Positions 57,521-64,000 of a DNA stretch of 64,000 bases are shown here, piece after piece; position 1 is the first letter of the stretch, and each line of letters opens with the position of its first letter. Source of the stretch: Selaginella tamariscina (Eukaryota > Streptophyta > Lycopodiopsida > Selaginellales > Selaginellaceae). The position numbers and the translations under genes are program-made. The notes below the pieces were generated by a model, which had not been told where the DNA came from, did no database searches, and worked only from the letters and a program-made list of their open reading frames with translations. The DNA lies in NCBI GenBank assembly GCA_003024785.1, contig PUQB01000223.1, forward strand, positions 185,001 through 249,000. The letters run 5' to 3'.

Positions 57521-59215
57521 AGGTTTTTACAACAGTGATTGTAGTGAAATGGAGAAGGCTATTAAAATGTGCAATCAAATGACCAAAGTTGGATGCCAAT
57601 CTAACGTGGTTACATACACTATAACAGTGAACTTGCTAAGCAAGGTACACCCATAAACTATATACATGTATGCATACATATTCTAAATTAAATATAATAA
57701 ATAATAATGGGTTCCCATAATTTATTATCTTTCCATCTCTCTCTCTCGTCCGCCGTGTACAAGCACGCATGCAACACACATTTATCCAATAGCTGTGACG
57801 CTTTTTTGTACCTGATTGTATTCTATTTGAACTGTGCCCACATATATAGAACATTCTACATATTGTGCAGGTACTTACGTATATACATAATACACGTATG
57901 TCTTTTATGCATTAGCTTTTGACAAGGCGGGGAGATGTTCAAGGACATGATTTCAGCAGGATGCGAACTTATACAGTGCCGATATCTACAGGAAATCCTG
58001 ATGCTGCTCTATTCGTGTTTGAGAAGCTAGACAGTTTAAAAGCTTCTCCAGCAGCAGCTACTTTTCGAGTTTTAATGAGCTCTGCAGCTGCTACCGGTGA
58101 CTTGGAGCTTCTAAACAAGCTCTTTCAAGGTGTGTGTGCGTGTGATGTGCACATATTTACAAATGTATACCACTCAGACACGTTTATGCATAAACATGTA
58201 TATGTATTCTCTGTTCTCCATGTCACATAAGTATACAGGCGTATATGTATACATATCCTAAACAACTTTTAGTTTTATAAGGCATGCAGGCGGCTAATCA
58301 AAAGCCGAACAGCAAGATGTATTTTGAAGTGCTGGATTTACTAAAGAAGTCTAACAAGGGTGAAGAAGTTAGTGAGTTGCTCAAGGACATGGAGAAGCTC
58401 ATTGCAGAGAATGAACAAGAATCAAGGACCACGATAAAAGATCCAACTGAATCAAAAGATCAAAACATACAGGAAATCCACACTGAAATGTGTGTATTTG
58501 ATTCATGCGTTGTGTTAACATATGCGCTCTCACGGACACACAGACGCAGACGCAGGCGCACACGCACATTTTGATTGCTGAATTGTGTATGTTTAGCACA
58601 CGAGGCTTCGCCACCGCTACAGGACGTGGAGGTTATGGAGGGGTTAGACAGGCCATTGGTTGATATGAAAGCCTTTTCAACACTTATTTTACATTGGGGC
58701 CCTCAAACTGTGGCTGCTTTAGAGTCTGCCAACTTCCGATGGAGCTAAGAGGTAATATCTTCCGTTGTTTTAGTGCGAGTGTGTGTGGTGTGTGTGTGTG
58801 TTTGTTCTAATCATTTTTGTTCTTTTTAGTATAAAGGATGTAAATTCTGCACTTAAGTTTTCTATTGGGTGGAGAAGCAACCGGGTTACAAACACGACAG
58901 TTCGGTACATACGAAGATGATAAGTCTACTTGGGCAATCCCACCACTTTGCAGCCGTGGATGAGCTGCTGATTAAGCTTCAGAATTCCGACGTTCTCACC
59001 ATGAACTCACGCTTGCCGTCGCTAACAAACCCCAGCTGGTTATGAGGATGTTTACTGGATGAGGGACCTCAAGGTATTATTGCATCTCTCTCTCTCTCTT
59101 CATACACACACTAACTTATGATTAATAGGTATGGCCAAATGCAAGGACATATACAACGATAATAGACATGCTAGTAAAAACCCGGGAGTTCGACAGAGCC
59201 ATGCAAATATACAAG
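57521..59215 (+). pseudogene. PPR-protein gene copy P2
   Basis: The exon at 57,527-57,643 (MEKAIKMCNQMTKVGCQSNV) ends in CAAG/GTACAC. The exon at about 57,918-58,131 (MFKDMISAGCE region, then NPDAALFVFEKLDSLKASPA) ends in CAAG/GTGTGT. The exon from 58,284 (QAANQKPNSKMYFEVLDLLK) runs to ~58,488. The exon from about 58,599 (HEASPPLQDVEVMEGLDRPL, LHWGPQTVAALESANFRW) follows, then the exon near 58,840-59,070 (VNSALKF, GWRSNRVTNT) with a frameshift (KF-SIGW for KFFYWV). The frame breaks at 57,960-57,990 and 58,860. The PPR part stops near 59,215, where antisense F-box sequence begins. It is not a full-length gene as it stands. Confidence 0.65.
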
Positions 59216-59229
59216 TAGATGGTATAAAA

Positions 59230-59350
59230 TTTTGTCAAACAAGAACTATACCTGTCCACCAAATTCATTACCACAAAGCACCAGACCTTGTGTGCATCAA
59301 TGACATCCTTCCATGATTTGCATATGCTCCTAGAACATGCCATCTGTTCC
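59230..59350 (-). pseudogene. Antisense fragment of the F-box gene inside the PPR array
   Basis: The minus strand encodes RSICKSWKDVIDAHKVWCFV and MNLVDRYSSCLT, identical to F-box gene residues encoded at 62,073-62,190. It is flanked by PPR sequence on both sides. Confidence 0.85.
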
Positions 59351-60290
59351 GGAGAAGCTCATTGCAGAGAATGAACAAGAATCAAGGACCACGATAAAAG
59401 ATCCAACTGCATCAAAAGATGAAAACATACAGGAAATCCACACTGAAATGTGTGTATTTGACTCATGCGTTGTGTTAACATATGCGCTCTCATGGACACG
59501 CAGACGCAGGCGCAGGCGCAGGCGCACACGCACATTTTGATTGTTTTAGTGCGAGTGTGTGTGTGTGTGTTTGTTCTAATCATTTTTGTTCTTTTTAGTA
59601 TAAAGGATGTAAATTCTGCACTTAAGTTTTTCTACTGGGTGGAGAAGCAACCGGGTTACAACACGACAGTTCGGTACATACGAAGATGATAAGTCTACTT
59701 GGGCAATCCCACCACTTTGCAGCCGTGGATGAGCGGCTGATTAAGCTTCAGAATTCCGACGTTCTCACCATGAACTCACGCTTGCCTTCGCTAACAAACC
59801 CCAGCTGGTTACGAGGATGTTCTACTGGATGAGGGACCTCAAGGTATTATTGCTTCTCTCTCTCTCTCTCTTCATACACACACTAACTTATGATTAATAG
59901 GTATGGCCAAATGCAAGGACATATACAACGATAATAGACATGCTAGTAAAAACCCGGGAGTTCGACGGAGCCATGCAAATATACAAGGGGAAACTTGACG
60001 AGGCAGAGGACGTATTTAATAAGATGTCCAAGTACGGGGTTAAACCCAACGTGGTTAATTACACCTCATTAATCAGCTCTTATGTGTAATTAGGGAGAGT
60101 TAAAGCCCACTTTGCTTTTGTTTAACAGGATGTGTGAGGAAGGTGTTAAACCGAATTCTATAACTTACTCGATTATTTTCAAGGGGTTGAGACAGCGAAT
60201 ATGTTTCATGAGCTTGTTGAAGTTGAGAAGAAGATGGGTGGAATTGATTTCTGGAAAGGGTTAAATGTCAAATCTGGTATACACGATACT
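59351..60290 (+). pseudogene. PPR-protein gene copy P3
   Basis: It resumes at GGAGAAGCTCATTGCAGAGA, exactly 960 bp after the same sequence in P2 (58,391). Relative to P2 it lacks about 190 bp (58,576-58,765), removing the HWGPQTVAALESANFRW exon. It retains VNSALKFFYWVEKQPGY near 59,610-59,660, NSDVLTMNS near 59,752, TTIIDMLVKTREFDGAMQIY near 59,930-59,985, KLDEAEDVFNKMSKYGVKPN near 59,992-60,050 and CEEGVKPNSITYSIIFKGL near 60,133-60,190. Stops follow SSYV and the SIIFKGL stretch. Like P1 it lacks the MIKSGIKLDAHTYTI repeat, so the P3 end joins YK directly to GKLDEAED. Confidence 0.65.
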
Positions 60291-61389
60291 ATTTTGAAGT
60301 GCTTGCTGAAAGGTAATAAGGGTATAAAGTGCTATGGGGAAAAGTTGATGATATACTGTATAGGAGCTTAAATGATACATACATCTCTTGTCCAGTGTAC
60401 GTGCGTAACTCTCTATCTGTGCGCGCGGGTGTATTAGTTAATTCTGGGTATATGTATGTATATATAATGTATATACCCAAATATACTACATTGTAATTGA
60501 AAGAAAAGGAGAAATTTGTACACGAATATTGTAGCACATAAATCTTCTGTTTAACATTAACATGGTTAAATATTATGTTCTGCTAGGGAGTAACATCTCC
60601 GTGGGAAAGGCAAAAGAATGCGGCTTTGCTGGAGCTTGAAAAATACATTTAGTTTGATTGACTATAATATTAAAGTGTTCAAAGTTAAGTTCATCTTAAC
60701 GATATTAGTATACCCTCCGTCTTCATTTATAGATGTTAGAAACCTCATTGTTCCTCTGTCATGTGACACACATAAACACGTGGCACTAACAGAATATGGC
60801 AAGAGAATCCCCTGGAAAAAAAATCTAATATATTCGAATCAATTAGAAACTAAGAGTATATTTTTACATATACTCTTTTGTTTTTGCATGTATATATTGT
60901 GCGAAAGCAATATATGTATAGAGGTTGTCTTGTTGTACATTGTGATGAATCTGGTGCATGAGAAATGTACGTGTGAATAGAATGATGTGTATGAGAGAAA
61001 GTGCCTGAGTGTGTGTTTGTGAAGGAGAGAGACCATTTTTGTTAATAAAAGTTTTGTGTGCAGTGTACGTGTGTGTACATGTTAATGAAGTTATATGTAT
61101 TAAAGAGAAAGAAGTGTGTGAGAGAGGGAGATCACGCATGCATGTGTACTACAGTAATTATGTCTCTTAAGAAAAGTCTCGTGTAAGAAAAGATGAGCAT
61201 GCTATGTGTTAATAAAAGTCCGCGTGTGGATTTAATCACAATAAAAAGTGTGCGGGTGTGCCTGTTTTTAATTATATATACATATTTAAGTGTAAGCTCA
61301 TTCCAGTGATTAAAATTTATTTTTTTAATAAAAAATCCGACGTGGAATCATATTTAATGCACATAGTGCCACGTCATCGGTGGACTTCC
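60291..61389. other. F-box gene upstream region, no gene seen
   Basis: TG/CA-rich stretches. A ~600-bp part (60,790-61,380) is related to 63,396-63,735 upstream of the second F-box promoter. Confidence 0.5.
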
Positions 61390-61395
61390 CTAGAG

Positions 61396-61502
61396 TATAA
61401 AAATGGTTAGATGAGTAGGTTTTTCTCACACGGCGGCCACTTAGGAATTTTGTCCCTGTTTTGTTTCTGTTCGATTGTGACTGTGGGAGTGCTTAATATT
61501 GG
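61396..61502 (+). promoter_or_regulatory. F-box gene TATA box and 5'-UTR exon
   Basis: TATAAAAA lies at 61,396-61,403. A leader of about 75-80 nt ends at the donor GG/GTAAGC (61,503). The same TATA, leader and donor recur at 63,742-63,817. Confidence 0.6.
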
Positions 61503-61955
61503 GTAAGCTCTATATTTATAAATTCTGATCAAGATTTATAATTTTCTGTTTTCTTTTCTATTTCTTTATTTTTGGTGTGTTTTTATATAAATTGTGTTGA
61601 AATTTTACAGTTTTTGATTTTTCTTTTATTGTTTAATATCTTATTTTCTTTATTTATTTGATGTATGTTTTATATATTTTTATTAATTCTTTAATTTTCT
61701 TTTTTTCTATTTTGCTACTTTGATATATGTGTTTTTAATGTAAATACATAAATTATATATAATTAAGCTCCCTATCTTTTCATAAATACCAGATGTTCTG
61801 TTATGATTTTTTTAAATTTCTTTTGTAAATTCTATATTAATTTAGATTTTATATATTATTTTTAAATGTTTTAAAAATCGTTGTACATAGTTCTAGCATA
61901 GAAACATCCATTTTGTTTATAATATTATGTCAACTTACGCCTTTGTTTGTACTAG
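61503..61955 (+). other. 5'-UTR intron of the F-box gene
   Basis: GTAAGC...TTTGTACTAG, 453 nt and very T-rich. Splicing would place the first ATG of exon 2 at 61,960, so the upstream in-frame ATG at 61,927 is probably intronic. Confidence 0.55.
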
Positions 61956-61959
61956 TGGC

Positions 61960-63097
61960 ATGAGGAACTTGCGGGTGAGAAGACAGAAGGAGGATTATGG
62001 ATTTCATGAGTCTAAGTTCTTGCTACTCCCACCTGATTTACAGTGGGAAATCTTGAGCAAGCTTTCTCCGGAACAGATGGCACGTTCTAGGAGCATATGC
62101 AAATCATGGAAGGATGTCATTGATGCACACAAGGTCTGGTGCTTTGTGGTAATGAATTTGGTGGACAGGTATAGTTCTTGTTTGACAACTACTCAGCTTG
62201 GTCTGTATGATATCGCCTCTAACAACTGGTACAAGACAAGGGAGCTGTGGTTTTGTGGCTATGACAACATGCAACTTCTAGCGAGTGATGGTGATTATCT
62301 CCTCTTCACTAAATGGTCTAACAGTTTCAAGATCAATTTCATTGTTGTCAACATACGCACTAGAGAGGATTTCAGGTTGAGGACATCTCCATATAGCAAC
62401 ATATTGGCTGCCCATGTAATAAGAAAGAACTCAACTGGGAATTATACAGTGGTGTGCCTTGTTTCTAACAAGATGAAGGAGAATGTCAAAGAGACGGACA
62501 CCATTATTGCCATAGTCTACAACTCTTCTACACAGGTATGGGAGGAGAAGTCTTCCATAGTACACCTCTATCCCAAGGATACGTGCCTTTGCACTACAGC
62601 ATTTTGGAACAGAAGTATCTGGATGTGTGTCCATGGGCATGCATCTATTTTTGCAGTACAATGTGGATAACAATAGCTTTGTTACACACAATGCTGGAAT
62701 AGGTAGGGGCGGATCTCTTGTTGTGTGTGATGATGCCTTGTACGTGGTTATGTCAAGACCAATAGGTATAAAGAAGTTTAGACTGGATGGTTCTCGATTG
62801 TTAAACAATGATCCACCACTTCATCCAGTTCCAATTCGTCTGGATCAGCTAGAGGTGCAGTATTTATCATTGCGGGGAGTATGCAGTGATGGTGTGCGAT
62901 ATATATGGATGAATTTTGTAACTCCTTGCTATCGAGAGTTCTTTCTTAGGTACGATGTCGCTCTCAATACTTGGATCGCGTTGAAACCCCCACCCCATGC
63001 ACTTGGAAGAGTTGGCAGAATTGGTAAATCTCCATTTATAACATTCTCACGTATTCAAGGTTTTAATATCGGATGGATTGAGAAGAAGGATTTTTAG
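61960..63097 (+). CDS. F-box protein with C-terminal kelch/F-box-associated-type region (one frame change)
   Basis: F-box proteins are the substrate-binding subunits of SCF ubiquitin ligases. The start MRNLRVRRQKEDYGFHESKF is chosen because it follows the intron acceptor. The F-box is at residues ~25-60 (LPPDLQWEILSKLSPEQMAR, SICKSWKDVI). The ~310 residues after it have beta-propeller-like strands (LGLYDIASNNWYKTRELWF, SGDYLLF-type, VVNIRTREDFRL, AIVYNSSTQVWEEKSS). The frame changes by one base near 62,640-62,660 (HGHASIFAVQ against LFLQYNVDNN), after which it runs VCDDALYVVMSRPIGIKKFR and RYDVALNTWIALKPPPHAL to a TAG at 63,095. AATAAA follows near 63,144. The single break may be a sequencing error or a real defect. 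The target is unknown. Confidence 0.75.
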
Positions 63098-63395
63098 GAA
63101 TTGATTTCAAGTTGTTTTTCCAATTATTTTGGTTTGTGTCTAAATAAACTTTTTTAATTTAAGTTTCAAAGTTTACTTGTGTAATAGAGTGATAATGGGC
63201 ATTTATTCCAGAATGAGAGCTCATATGATGAGAACATTGCTTATCGTTTCTAGTGCATAACATTGTGAGAACTCTCTCCTACATACTCATTTTGGTGTAC
63301 ACGCAACCATCGTGATGTTGTAAATAGTGTTTTGATAGTTTTGGAGCTCTCTCTCCAGCTATCCTTCTCTTATGAAAAAAAAAAAGTTTACTTAT

Positions 63396-64000
63396 ATATT
63401 TCATGAAGGAGAATACGACAGAAGAATCCCCTAATAAAGTCTAATATATTGGAGTCATGTTTATAGTGCTTTCTTATTCTTACACATACTCTCTTGCATT
63501 TGCGTAGACATATTGTGCCCAAAAGTGTGTACATGTGTATGTGCTAACTAAAGTACAAGTGTAAGTGTGTGTAGACTTAACCACAATAAAAATGGCTTGT
63601 AAATTGAATACTTGTAAGAACTGAAATTATAAGTCTGTTTTTAATTATAGATGCATGTTTAAGTATAAACTCATATACATGTTTTAAGTATAAACTCAAT
63701 CATTAACTAAAGCTTATTTTCTTTGGTGGCAGTCCCTCAAGTATAAAAAGGTTTTCTCATTGGGAAGACCCTAGAGATTTTGTCCTTCTGTTATTGTGGG
63801 GAGTATGTACTATTTAGTAAGCTTAATAATTTATATTCTGGTCAAGATTTATAATTTTCGTTTTTCTTTTTTAATTCTTTATCTTAATCTGTTTTTATAT
63901 AAATTGTGTAAAAAATTTAAAGTTTACAACTTTTTTTATTCCTTTAATTTTAATGTTTTCTATTTTCTTTATTTTATTTAATGCAAATTAAATGCAAGTT
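63396..64000 (+). other. Start of a tandem second F-box gene copy (promoter, leader, intron start), cut by window end
   Basis: TATAAAAAG at 63,742-63,750, leader with GATTTTGTCCTTCTGTTATT, donor GTAAGC at 63,817, and the same T-rich intron beginning (CAAGATTTATAATTTTC) match 61,396-61,560. The coding part would lie beyond 64,000. Confidence 0.65.

Noticed and set aside
39014-64000. AT-rich right part as foreign or contaminant DNA
   Set aside because: It contains family T (40,005-45,820) and a family K LTR (54,535-55,117) also present in the left part.

Overview
This is nuclear DNA of a land plant. The closest fit is a lycophyte such as Selaginella moellendorffii. That is an inference from three things: exceptionally short introns (44-65 nt) in the gene-like models at 33-39 kb, Crinkler/RHS-type P-loop ATPase genes beside a plant-specific MFP1-like gene, and plant-type telomere repeats (CCCTAAA). 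Most of the window is Ty3/gypsy LTR-retrotransposon DNA in several states of decay. The left ~39 kb has moderate GC. The right part is AT-rich, but shares retrotransposon families with the left part, so it looks like older, mutated DNA of the same genome and not contamination.

Layout. 1-5,942: a non-coding higher-order repeat with 14 related stem-loop modules. 5,943-8,667: 5' end of a gypsy element (family K, minus) with a tRNA-type primer site, inserted into family G. 8,668-33,125: a nested stack. Family G fragments (minus) are interrupted by a tandem, LTR-sharing pair of chromodomain elements (family T, copies T1 and T2, plus). T2 is interrupted by a different gypsy element (family A, plus). 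Family A is interrupted by a young, complete family T copy (T3, minus, 16,215-22,318) with a clean 5-bp target duplication. 33,260-39,012: three gene-like loci, all with broken frames: a Crinkler/RHS-like protein with a C-terminal PHD-like zinc finger (minus), an MFP1-like coiled-coil chloroplast protein (plus), and a truncated second Crinkler/RHS ATPase (plus). 39,014-60,300: AT-rich DNA with a fourth T copy (40,005-45,820), a decayed RT, an inverted repeat whose arms lie 16 kb apart, decayed LTRs and three PPR-gene copies, one of which carries an antisense slice of the F-box gene. 61,390-63,097: an F-box gene with a 5'-UTR intron. The promoter of a tandem second copy begins near 63,396 and runs off the window.

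The observation I rate highest concerns family T. The 12-13 nt just inside its 5' LTR, where a tRNA primer site is expected, are complementary to 12-13 nt inside the same LTR about 30 bp downstream of its TATA box, where the transcript should start. The two sites co-vary between copies. This is the signature of Tf1-type self-primed reverse transcription. Family K in the same window has an ordinary initiator-Met-tRNA-like primer site, which serves as an internal contrast.
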